Shown piece after piece: positions 1 through 9,298 of a stretch of 14,428 bases of DNA. How positions within the stretch are numbered: the stretch's first letter is position 1; each line of letters opens with the position of its first letter. The stretch covers positions 1-14,428 of the forward strand of contig LT649735.1 in the NCBI GenBank assembly GCA_900128395.1. Direction: 5' to 3'. Origin of the DNA: Stramenopiles sp. TOSAG23-2 (Eukaryota; Sar). Made by a program: the position numbers and the translations under genes. The notes under the pieces are model-generated. The model made no database searches. It saw nothing but the letters and a program-made list of their open reading frames with translations, and had not been told where the DNA came from.

Positions 1-754
<754 letters not shown>

Positions 755-830
755 TTATTTAAAAAGGTTTCTTTTAAAAATGTTATGGTTTTTAAAATGA
801 ATTGATATGAGTTTGTTTTTGTTTGTTTTG

Positions 831-838
831 TTATAAAA
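831..838 (-). promoter_or_regulatory. Possible TATA element of alpha-tubulin
   Basis: Read on the minus strand, TTTTATAA lies about 85 bases upstream of the tubulin ATG. It is followed by an A/C-rich leader typical of a highly expressed 5' UTR. The position is reasonable for a core promoter, but AT-rich spacers throw up TATA-like strings often, so this is only a candidate. Confidence 0.25.
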
Positions 839-889
839 CTATTACGAAACATGTTCTATATGCATATGTACATCTATATATGTACATAA

Positions 890-907
890 ATGTGTTTATA
901 AACACAT
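890..907. repeat. 18-bp perfect palindrome
   Basis: ATGTGTTTATAAACACAT reads the same on both strands. It lies about 140 bp upstream of the tubulin start and contains TTTATAAA. Just to its left, TATGTACAT occurs twice (865-873 and 879-887), each containing the 8-bp palindrome ATGTACAT. It could be a binding site for a dimeric factor or simply AT-rich self-complementarity. Confidence 0.5.
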
Positions 908-1460
908 AAAAAATAACTCGTATTACTATTGCCTTTTTTTTTGAATAACCAATAAATACATCTGTTTTTAAAAATGTTGTATAAGTCGTATTACTATTGG
1001 ATTTATTGAACTTTAGACATAAAATAAGTCGTAGTACTACTACAAGCAATGGTGTGTCTATGCTTTTGAAGTATGTAAAACTAACAACATTCTATTATTA
1101 AACTTAAACGATATTTAAAATCTGAGAGTTGTGCAGTTCGATTGAAAATTAGCATAGACAGAGGAAGGGCTAAAAATCTATTTTAGACTTTTTGCACTAA
1201 TTCGAATAATATCCCACCAAATTATTATATTTTGGCAGCATCGAATATATTTTATCCTTAATAATGTAGAAATTTAGGACCAGAAGTACGCTATTAATTA
1301 CTTTAACTTAAGGTAAATAATAATAGATTTGTTAGCATAACCATAGCATTGAAGTTCTACACGATTTTCCATTTTCGTCTATTTATATCTATGCTTTAAG
1401 TGAATTAAGACAATAAATTTTATTCCCGTCTGGTGAATACTGGAATACTGCTGAAATGAC

Positions 1461-1575
1461 CGGAGGCCGGAGGATCGGAGGTCGGAGGATCTGCCTAGCT
1501 CATATTTTAAGGTATTATATGGGCTGTAGCAGGGAAGAACGAAGGGAATCGAGTAGAGTAGGAGGATCTGCCTAG
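1461..1575. repeat. CGGAGG short tandem repeat and 15-bp direct repeat
   Basis: Four CGGAGG cores in units of 7-8 bases run from 1461 to 1490 (CGGAGGC, CGGAGGAT, CGGAGGT, CGGAGGAT). The last runs into GGAGGATCTGCCTAG (1484-1498), and exactly the same 15 bases recur at 1561-1575. The patch is clearly richer in G and C than the DNA around it. Function unknown: a promoter-proximal factor-binding cluster or a repeat remnant. Confidence 0.6.
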
Positions 1576-1885
1576 TGCCCTAGTCAAAATTATATTTTTT
1601 TTTAATAATTAAAAAAAATCAAATTATATAAAGTTATAAACATAAATGATAATTGTTTCAAGAGCGATGGACATGTATAATTACATCTTGGGGTGGAATA
1701 ATTACAACAAACCTCTTTACCCCTTTTCCCACAACCTTTTCATTTTCCACATTTTTACGTGCGACCATTTCCGTTTCCTTTCCTTGGGAAAAAGATATAT
1801 TTTTATGAACACGGTCTATAATATAATAATATTAGAAAATATAATTAATTAATAAATATTATATATATATATATTATATATAAAA

Positions 1886-4618
1886 ATGGAATCTAAAGGT
1901 GAAGAACAAAATAATACAATAATAGATAATAATAATAATAATGAAAAAGAAAAAGCAGAAAAACAACAACAACAACGAAAGAATATAAATAAATTGGAAG
2001 AAAATGGCATGAAATCGTCATCACCAAAAAATAGAGAAAGGAAATTATCATTAGATGAAGATCCAGACTCTTGGGAAGGTAAACCAATGTGGAGACATGA
2101 TAGAGATGCAAAACAATGTTTTGGTTGTAAATCAAATTTTACGTTAATATTACGAAAACACCATTGTCGTGGTTGTGGAGAAGTATTTTGTAATTCATGC
2201 ACTAAATTTCGAACAAAAATATATGAGCATTATAAAAATAAACCAGTACGAACGTGTCAATTATGCGCATCTCCAAAGTTATTAAAGGTAAGCGCTGTAC
2301 CCTCGTTAGGCGGTGAAGTTATTTTAATTGCAAAAAATGTTGGATTAAAAGGAGATGTAACTTCACCAACAATAGCTGATGAAATTTCCATTTTTGTAGA
2401 TGATGAAGAATGTACAGGTGTACGAATAATGGGTGAATCGGATAGTAAAAATAGAAATTCCTGGGCACCTTCAGAAGCAAAACTTGGGCGTGGGGCAACC
2501 AAAATACGTTTTAGCATGGAACCTGGAGTTGGGCGAAATAAAACGTTACGTCTTCGCAATTCATCTGGTCTAGAAGGAGAAACAAAAATATCATATGATA
2601 AGCCTATAATACAACATTGTACACGTGCACCAACAAAAGGTGGAAGAATTGTTATTACTGGTTTAAATTTTGGTACGAATGTTAGTTTCATAAAACATAT
2701 TATTGGTAAGAATCGATCATCATTGCAATTAAATGATAAAAATGGAAAGGGGTCGAATGACAGTAATAATAATAATATCAGTGATTTAAAAGATGAAAAT
2801 ACAAATAATAGAAGCAATAATAGAATTAAAATGATTCGTGATCATAGTGTTATTGAATGTTTTATTCCACCTGGTAGTGGAACTGATATACCTTTAAATT
2901 TAAATGTGTGTGGACAAATTGGACGAGGTAATTTTTCCTATGAAAGTCCTGAAATATCAGATGCAACAGAAGTAGCATCTGGTGGAGGTGATTTAGTATT
3001 AACAGGGAATAATTTTGGTTCCGATTCGCGGAAGATAACAATTACTATTATTTATGATGATTGGAATGTGCATCAAAGAAAACAAAGCATGTTAAAAAAT
3101 GGGTCAAGCACTAAAAATACTACTACAACTGATGATGGAAGAAGTAATAATAATAACAATAATAATAATAATAATAACAATCAGCAACGAGAAATTGATG
3201 TAAAGAAAAGTAAAAATGAAGATTTACATACTGTCACTGCTACTGGAATACAAATATTAACTGCACATTCGAAATTAAAATGTCGTGTCCCAGCATATCC
3301 TTCTAGATCTGGAAGGTCAAGTCCAATGGTTAATGTTCGTCGAGCACGTGCAATTTTATCTGTCGATGGTCAAACAAGTAGTCCAGTCATCTTTACATAT
3401 AAAGCACCCCAACCCCCATCACCTATTCCTAGTCCAAGCGTACAAACTCCAAGACGACGTTTATCTTTCTTCGGTGGTAATAATAATAATAACAACAACA
3501 ACAACAATGGTAATGAGGATGGCAATAATAATAATAATGATGTACCAAATGGTAATGGAGCAAATAATGCCACTACTACTACTAATAATGGTAGTATATT
3601 GGAATTTATGAAAAACAATAGAAGACATGCCCGCTCAATATCTAGTAGTAGCAATAGGAGTAGTATAAATAATCGTCGACAAAGTAGTAGAAGAAATAGC
3701 AGAGCAATCAATGAACCGGTATTTTTGCAACAAACGCAGAAACCACCACCTTCAAGATTGGTACAAAATGATATGCAAGAAGCAAGAAGTGCAGCTGTTT
3801 TTGCCTTTTTCGGCGATGCAAGGTTGGAAGAAGCAAGGTTGGCTACTGTGCCACAGAATTGGATCCCAGATGATGAAGCTTCAGCATGTATGCTATGTGA
3901 GAAAGACTTTACATTTTTTGTTCGTAAACACCATTGTCGACATTGTGGTGCTATAGTCTGCAACACTTGCTCCAGTCAACGAACCGTCATTGGACAATTT
4001 ACGATCCCAGTGCGTCTTTGCGATGAATGTTACGATCTTGCACAAATGCGAAATAAAATGCAAACATATGTATATGAAGTTAGGAGATTGATGGCGTTGC
4101 TTCCACCAGACGAAGGTGCTACTTTCCGCCAAGAAATAACAATTGCATTGGATGAAGGTGCTCGATATCGTGCTGAGCAGACTGTAATGTTAGAAGAAGC
4201 ACGTGCAAATGCTAGACGTGCAGCAGATTCTTGGTCAAGGCGCTCAACATTTTCTGGTAATTTACCATCGCAACCTGGTATGCATATGGTTACACCACCA
4301 TCAGAGCGACGAAGGCGAGTATCACAGGCAACATATAACAATGATACTACTAACAATCACGATGATAATGACGACGACCACCGTTATGAACGTGTTACAT
4401 TTGGTAGTAATAGTAGTAGTCGGAACAGTAGTATTCGTAGAAGGAATAATAACTATAATAGAAGAAGCACTAGAAATAATCGCGGTACTGCCACTAGTAT
4501 TGATTCCATTAGTTTAGATAGCAATGGTATCACATTAGATGTATCAACAATGTCTCCGGCAAAAATCAATAATAATACCAATGATTTAAATGCAAATAAT
4601 GATTATAGTGAGTTTTAA
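1886..4618 (+). CDS. FYVE - IPT/TIG (x3) - FYVE protein
   Basis: A 910-aa protein built from two full FYVE zinc fingers around a run of immunoglobulin-like IPT/TIG domains. FYVE fingers bind phosphatidylinositol 3-phosphate, so the protein probably acts on endosomal or autophagic membranes. FYVE 1 spans about residues 66-130: WRHD (69-72), RKHHCRGCG (90-98) and eight zinc ligands C78, C81, C94, C97, C102, C105, C124, C127. FYVE 2 spans about 657-718: WIPD (659-662), RKHHCRHCG (680-688) and C668, C671, C684, C687, C692, C695, C712, C715. Both keep the WxxD and R(K)HHCRxCG lipid-binding motifs. Between them are three IPT-like repeats, about 130-237, 239-354 and 355-507, recognised by P-x-I starts, GG-x-(V/I)-x-(I/L)-x-G-x-N-F-G strands and late C-x-(V/I)-P strands. 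Asn-rich insertions interrupt the second and third. A linker at 508-610 is rich in Asn, Ser and Arg; 716-780 looks helical; the tail is Ser/Asn/Arg-rich. The ATG follows AAAA, a good eukaryotic start context. No intron interrupts the frame. Confidence 0.9.
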   Translation: MESKGEEQNNTIIDNNNNNEKEKAEKQQQQRKNINKLEENGMKSSSPKNRERKLSLDEDPDSWEGKPMWRHDRDAKQCFGCKSNFTLILRKHHCRGCGEVFCNSCTKFRTKIYEHYKNKPVRTCQLCASPKLLKVSAVPSLGGEVILIAKNVGLKGDVTSPTIADEISIFVDDEECTGVRIMGESDSKNRNSWAPSEAKLGRGATKIRFSMEPGVGRNKTLRLRNSSGLEGETKISYDKPIIQHCTRAPTKGGRIVITGLNFGTNVSFIKHIIGKNRSSLQLNDKNGKGSNDSNNNNISDLKDENTNNRSNNRIKMIRDHSVIECFIPPGSGTDIPLNLNVCGQIGRGNFSYESPEISDATEVASGGGDLVLTGNNFGSDSRKITITIIYDDWNVHQRKQSMLKNGSSTKNTTTTDDGRSNNNNNNNNNNNNQQREIDVKKSKNEDLHTVTATGIQILTAHSKLKCRVPAYPSRSGRSSPMVNVRRARAILSVDGQTSSPVIFTYKAPQPPSPIPSPSVQTPRRRLSFFGGNNNNNNNNNNGNEDGNNNNNDVPNGNGANNATTTTNNGSILEFMKNNRRHARSISSSSNRSSINNRRQSSRRNSRAINEPVFLQQTQKPPPSRLVQNDMQEARSAAVFAFFGDARLEEARLATVPQNWIPDDEASACMLCEKDFTFFVRKHHCRHCGAIVCNTCSSQRTVIGQFTIPVRLCDECYDLAQMRNKMQTYVYEVRRLMALLPPDEGATFRQEITIALDEGARYRAEQTVMLEEARANARRAADSWSRRSTFSGNLPSQPGMHMVTPPSERRRRVSQATYNNDTTNNHDDNDDDHRYERVTFGSNSSSRNSSIRRRNNNYNRRSTRNNRGTATSIDSISLDSNGITLDVSTMSPAKINNNTNDLNANNDYSEF
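3140..3182 (+). repeat. AAT/AAC trinucleotide run coding poly-Asn
   Basis: An in-frame AAT/AAC run encodes about 13 consecutive Asn (residues 420-432) inside the third IPT-like repeat of the FYVE protein. A second Asn run is at about 3478-3510. Mixed AAT and AAC codons show it is not freshly expanded, yet it is likely to vary in length between strains. Confidence 0.8.
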
Positions 4619-5125
4619 AAAAAAATCATTTTTCGCATTCTTTGTAGAGAAAGAAAAAAGTTTATATATGCATTGATATTTTGAATGAAAAAGATGTTAT
4701 TCTTTTATGTAGTAGGAGTAAGATGTAGAAAAATACGAGAGTTGTGATAAAATAAAACATGACGCACACGTTAATTTTTTTTTTGCTATCCCAATTGATT
4801 TACAGTCTTCTATCTATCACTTTTATATAAATAGCAGCTTCATACCATTACAATCACTGTCACAAAATTCAAAATATGATGATTACCAATTCATTTTTAT
4901 ATATTTAGATATGTATATATGAAGATGTGTATATATATATTCAATCTACATCATATAACATCTGATCAATCGTCTATTCATGCAAATAAAAGTGTAATAT
5001 ATGATTGTGTATACAAAATTATACAAATTAAATCTTCTATTATTGTAACTTTTTTATTTTTTTTTTCTTCCATTTGAAATATAATTGTTTTTTTTTAATA
5101 ATAATAGGTACGAGAAGGTTTAAAA
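4619..5125. other. Spacer between the FYVE gene and the PWWP-like gene
   Basis: AT-rich and 507 bp long, between two plus-strand genes. AATAAA at 4751-4756, 133 bases after the FYVE stop, is a plausible polyadenylation signal; another AATAAA is at 4985-4990. (TA)-rich stretches lie at about 4896-4941. Immediately before the next gene, a T-rich tract is followed by AATAATAG ending at 5107, which looks like a 3' splice acceptor. A GTAAG at 4718-4722 could be a donor, but a 5'-UTR intron cannot be shown from sequence alone. No gene seen. Confidence 0.5.
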
Positions 5126-6609
5126 ATGGAAGAAGAATCAAAATTAGAAGAAGAAGGAGGCGAGAGCATGTTGTATTGGTATCAACCTGCTTCGAAGCGT
5201 GATAGATGGCCTATTTTTATTGATCAAGATTTATATGATAATGCGAAATTGAAAAAGAAAAAAAAGGTGGAAGTCCTTTTCATTGGATATACGAGTGATA
5301 AAAACTGGGATTGGAAGCAAAAACCAATTCCTGAAACAGAAGAATGTGATTATGGCCCAATTCCGACGAGCAAAATAAAAACTAATATAGCAGAACGTTT
5401 AAATGACTGGTATAAAGATCCACCAACAACTTCAAAAAACGAAACGATGTTTCGAAAAAACAAGACCGAAGGTGTTGTAGATAATGGTTTCTGGCCAGCT
5501 ATGAAAATATCAGTAGAATGGTTACGTGATAATGACGAACCAACATATCATATGATAAACAACGATTTAATTGAATATTTAAAGGGAAAGTATCCGAATA
5601 TATCATTTGACAGGGAAAAATATCGTCCTGGCAGGTTGTTCTTTATGAAAGATCGAGATGATGATTTTAGTGTATGGCCAGTTGAAATTGTAGAGCAAAG
5701 AAATGCAAATGAGGGAACAGTTAAATTAGTCGTCAAAATTTTAACAGATGAGCATAATACTACAGAGGAAGTTCATGATTATGAATTGACAGATGAAATT
5801 TTACCAAATTTTGAAAGTTGGTGTCGTCAAGTTGGTATATTAGATGATGAAGAAGTAATAATGCATGATGGGTCAAATGGTACCAGTAGTAGTGGCAGTA
5901 TCACTAATGCGTTTAAAGACTATGCGGATGATATTAGTATGTGTCAAGAAGCGTTTAGAAGTGTTATGGAATATTTTAAAGACAACTCACAATATGATTA
6001 TTGCAATAATAAATTTATAAGAGAGATGCGAGATTTTCAAATTGATTCTTTTACTGGCAACACAGTGGTGGCAAATAACAATTCAACTACCATCACCACC
6101 ACCACCACCACCACTACTATTACTAATGGTAATAATACTACTAATAATAGTAACGATAATAATGATAATAATAATAATAATAATGATACCAGTAATAACA
6201 TTGATGTCGAAATAAACAATAATGAAGGTGATAGTAATCGGAAGAAATCATCGAAATCGTTGAAAAGAAAACGAAAATCAAATAATGTGGAAAATGGTGA
6301 TAAGGATGGAGGCGTGCAAAGTACTTTAGATGATGTAAATGCAAAGCAGAAAAAAAAGAAAAGGAAAAAGAAGAAGGACCTTGACAATGATGTAAATACT
6401 ACTACGAACGAGGATGATGATAATAATAACATAGCGGAAGACAAGAATGGGGATACAAAAGAGAAAAGAACAAAAAAGAAAAAGAAGAAAGAAAAAGTGA
6501 AAGATTCAAAAAAACTCAAAGATCGTAACAAAAAAGAGAAATCAGGAAATACCCACAAGAAAAAAGATAAAAGTATAAGCAGTGATGCTGACGGCAGTAG
6601 TAGTAGTAG

Positions 6610-6641
<32 letters not shown>

Positions 6642-6899
6642 AAAAGAAAAGAAAAAGGGAAAAAGAAGATGGTACAACAAAGAAAAAAAGGAAGAAGAAA
6701 AAAAAGAAAAAGGTTGATTTGAGTGTTGATACTAACATAGATGAGATTAATATAAATGCGAATGAAGAATTAGATGAAGATGATGCAACGCCAATTTTAA
6801 CAGGACAGTCAACGCCACCACCAGCTTCTATGCCACACTTAGCCCAGCTTCCACCGCTATCAAATAATGAAACTATATCATCCCCACCAGTAAATACTG

Positions 6900-6930
<31 letters not shown>

Positions 6931-7555
6931 AACGACGACGACTAAAACAAAGAAGGCAAACTCTATGCCGCTAACAACAATCATAATAAGCTCAGGGCAA
7001 AATGGCGAACCAAAACGCAAAGCAAAACATTGGTTAGATGCTGACAGCGATGAAGAAGAAACTGAGGCTGAAATTGCAAAAAAAAATAGTCCAAAAAAAA
7101 GGAAGAAGCTTAAGAAAATAAAATTGTCAAATAGTAGCAATAATAATAGTAGTAATGGCAGTAGTTCGAATGACCAAGCAGCAACATACATGCCATCAAA
7201 AACTGTTAATATGGTATTGGCGAAAAAAACAAATATTAATTCGAACAAATCTAGAATTAAACGAGGTCCATTAAAATCATGTTTAAAATCAAAAAATGCG
7301 GCGAAGAAAAGCAAAGATATACGTATACAGTTTCCAGCTGATGATAAGAAACTGACAAAAATTCGTATTATAGATAATTTTGATGATGAAGAAGGAGGCG
7401 AAAGCAGTATGATATCTGCCATGTTTCGTCGTCCAAAACCGATTGATCCATCTACAATGGAATTTCCACTCAATCAAATTATTGAACAATATGAGAATAC
7501 TCTAAATCAAGAGATTTTTCATGAACAAGATAAAACAATTGTTTTCAATATTTAA
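5126..7555 (+). CDS. Nuclear-type protein: two PWWP/Tudor-like modules, Lys-rich, possible PP1 docking
   Basis: An 809-aa protein of unknown exact role, probably nuclear and chromatin-associated. Two N-terminal modules look like PWWP/Tudor barrels. Module 1 is at about 13-100, with YWY (17-19), RWPIF (27-31) and a KVEVLFIGY strand (47-55) before W61/W63. Module 2 is at about 167-235, with GRLFFMKD (169-176), VWPVEIVE (183-190) and a VKLVVKIL strand (199-206). Such domains read methyl-lysine or bind DNA; which applies here is not visible. Residues 310-610 are low complexity: Thr runs, Asn runs and several blocks of consecutive Lys/Arg that would act as nuclear or nucleolar localisation signals. 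An acidic patch DSDEEETE lies at 640-647. Near the C-terminus, KSCLKSK (717-723) is followed by RIQFP (733-737) and a Leu six residues on (L743), which resembles the RVxF docking motif of PP1 regulators such as PNUTS. No intron in the frame. The ATG is in AAAAATGG context. Domain calls are by eye and moderate. Confidence 0.7.
6097..6185 (+). repeat. ACC/ACT then AAT trinucleotide runs (poly-Thr, poly-Asn)
   Basis: Consecutive Thr codons (ACC, ACT) pass into Asn codons (AAT, AAC) with a few Asp, inside the PWWP-like gene (residues about 320-353). A coding microsatellite, probably unstructured in the protein. Confidence 0.8.
6596..6640 (+). repeat. (AGT)5 followed by (ACT/ACC)10: palindromic coding microsatellite
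   Basis: Five AGT triplets (6596-6610) code for Ser and are followed at once by six ACT, three ACC and one ACT (6611-6640) coding for ten Thr. AGT and ACT are reverse complements, so 6596-6625 is a perfect 30-bp palindrome able to fold as a hairpin. A third Thr run, (ACT)n then (ACG)n, is at 6899-6943. Confidence 0.85.
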
Positions 7556-7837
7556 ATTAAAAGAATTTTGTTTTATGTACTACTTCGTACTTTCGTACGA
7601 ATGATATAATCTCTCTTTCACATTAATTTAAAATGTGTAATATTATGTGTGTACATGTGGTTTTATGTGTGCGTGTGTGTGAGTAGGTGTCGACATATAT
7701 ATTAAGGGTGCAATAATAATGGAAATATATATGCGGAAAATACGATGTGGTATCATATTATATATCAAAAATATAAATATGTACAAATATACGGTGTACA
7801 TATAAAAAATGTATTAAAAAAACAGATTTTTCATACT
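7556..7837. other. Convergent spacer with GT-rich tract
   Basis: The 3' ends of the PWWP-like gene and of AARSD1 face each other here. A palindrome TTCGTACGAA lies at 7592-7601. A GT-rich tract on the plus strand (about 7633-7690) could serve as a GU-rich downstream element for cleavage and polyadenylation of the plus-strand transcript. No canonical AATAAA was found on the plus strand near the PWWP-like stop. No gene seen. Confidence 0.4.
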
Positions 7838-9298
7838 TCATACACCCCCCGATGACGCTAGTTTCAGCGCTATTTCTTGACCTTTTGATATATTATTTTC
7901 ATTTAAAACATTTATTGGTACTTTTGCTTGAAAACGGCCTTTCTTTCCACCACCTTTAGCTTTCCATAATGTTACTAACTCTTTGCCTAATGCTTGAACT
8001 ACTTCCTCTGGACCTTCAATCATAAAAGCACCAACACTTAATTCATTTCCAACACTAACAAATATGGTTACTTTCTCAAAGTTTCTTATCGATTCAACGT
8101 TAGAGGATTTTACTTCACGTATGAAACTTTTCATAAAATCACTATTACCAGATGGTAAATGCTGATATATGATATTGCTACTTTCATTGTTAAATTCAGG
8201 ATGATTGGATACATTAGCAGACATGGCAGCAAAACTTTTTAATAAATTTTTCATATTACGATTGATTTCTTTTTGTGATTGTAGCAAATTTTTAATATTT
8301 TCAACATGCTTATCAACACCACAAGTAATTAATGATGTGATTTCCTTTGCATTTTGTTCCAATAGATTTGAACGCTCTAACAATCGCTCTCCGGTTAAAT
8401 AAAATACTTTGGTATTTCCATCTTTACCTTTTTCTGTATTGACAAATTTGATTGCTTGTAAATCTTTTGTTTGTTGAACATGCGTACCACAGCAGGCATT
8501 AATATCAATACCATCAATTTCCATGACTCGTATTGTTGGAGAACCACCTAATTTTAAACCTTTCGCAGCTTTTCGAATATTTCCATTCTTTTCATATTCC
8601 TCATGTGTATAAAATGATGGCAACATTGATAAATTGTCCCTTATGCATTTATTTACATCCTTCTCAATAAGATGTAATTCCTCATCTTCCATTTTCAATT
8701 CACCTGATAATTCAACATAACAACTTTTATCTTTTGGTGCTAAATTCCATGATAATGTCTTTCGATTGTATGAATTTAATGCAACTGCAGTAATTAAATG
8801 TTGTGAAGAATGATGAATCATATGATCAAACCTTCTTTGAACATTAATTTTCAATTCTACATTTGTATTTTCAGGTATTGGATCATGCGTATAATGTAAA
8901 ACTAATTTACCACCTGGACCAAAACGTTGGCAATTTACAACTTGTATGGATTGTTTATCATTCACAATAATATCACCAGTATCATGTGGTTGACCACCAC
9001 CTTCTGGAAAAAATACTGTATCATTTAATAGTATTCCATATTTAGGCTCAATAACCTTTGGTTCATTTGATTTCTTTTTCTTTTTTTTCTTCTTCTTCTT
9101 CTGGCTTGAATCATTATTACTATCTTTGCTTTCCAATGGTGTTGAATATAATGAATTCCATATCTTTAATTCATAGCATTTTTTCACAATTGCTTCTTTA
9201 CTATATTGGTATGAATCTTTTTGACATGATAAAATCCATGGCAATGATTCAAATTCTTCGTCTGTTAATTTTTCTGGTGTATTAATTAATGAGGTCAT
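7838..9298 (-). CDS. AARSD1: Alanyl-tRNA editing protein, AARSD1/AlaX type
   Basis: A trans-editing enzyme that hydrolyses mischarged Ser- (and Gly-) tRNA(Ala), acting in the cytosol beside alanyl-tRNA synthetase. The 486-aa frame begins MTSLIN; the region CQKDSY (25-30) matches the usual N-terminus of the family. The hallmark FFPEGGGQP is at 96-104. The zinc motif HxxxH is H163-H167 in HHSSQH, and the second zinc motif CxxxH is C269-H273 in CCGTH; all expected ligands are present, so it should be active. A C-terminal part (about 310-486) with a helical stretch and then the Gly-rich GGGKKGRFQAK (449-459) matches AARSD1 rather than short AlaX proteins. It is longer than the ~410-aa animal form, partly because of an insertion with ten consecutive Lys (67-76). 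It lies tail-to-tail with the PWWP-like gene and head-to-head with the membrane-protein gene. TGA stop; no intron. Confidence 0.95.
   Translation of the reverse strand: MTSLINTPEKLTDEEFESLPWILSCQKDSYQYSKEAIVKKCYELKIWNSLYSTPLESKDSNNDSSQKKKKKKKKKKSNEPKVIEPKYGILLNDTVFFPEGGGQPHDTGDIIVNDKQSIQVVNCQRFGPGGKLVLHYTHDPIPENTNVELKINVQRRFDHMIHHSSQHLITAVALNSYNRKTLSWNLAPKDKSCYVELSGELKMEDEELHLIEKDVNKCIRDNLSMLPSFYTHEEYEKNGNIRKAAKGLKLGGSPTIRVMEIDGIDINACCGTHVQQTKDLQAIKFVNTEKGKDGNTKVFYLTGERLLERSNLLEQNAKEITSLITCGVDKHVENIKNLLQSQKEINRNMKNLLKSFAAMSANVSNHPEFNNESSNIIYQHLPSGNSDFMKSFIREVKSSNVESIRNFEKVTIFVSVGNELSVGAFMIEGPEEVVQALGKELVTLWKAKGGGKKGRFQAKVPINVLNENNISKGQEIALKLASSGGV

Noticed and set aside
831-1049. Minus-strand ORF of 72 codons upstream of tubulin
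   Set aside because: AT-driven composition (Ile, Val, Phe, Tyr), no recognisable motif, and it lies in the expected tubulin promoter.
1120-1180. Possible tRNA (GCAGTTCGATTG resembles a T-arm)
   Set aside because: No matching acceptor stem, D-arm or anticodon arm could be drawn around it.
1646-1852. Plus-strand ORF of 68 codons before the FYVE gene
   Set aside because: No family features; aromatic- and Asn/Ile-rich composition is what pyrimidine- and AT-rich DNA gives by chance. It could be an upstream ORF, but nothing supports it.
6037-7473. Minus-strand ORF of 478 codons opposite the PWWP-like gene
   Set aside because: Its poly-Val, poly-Leu and poly-Phe runs are simply the complements of the Thr, Asn and Lys codon repeats on the plus strand.
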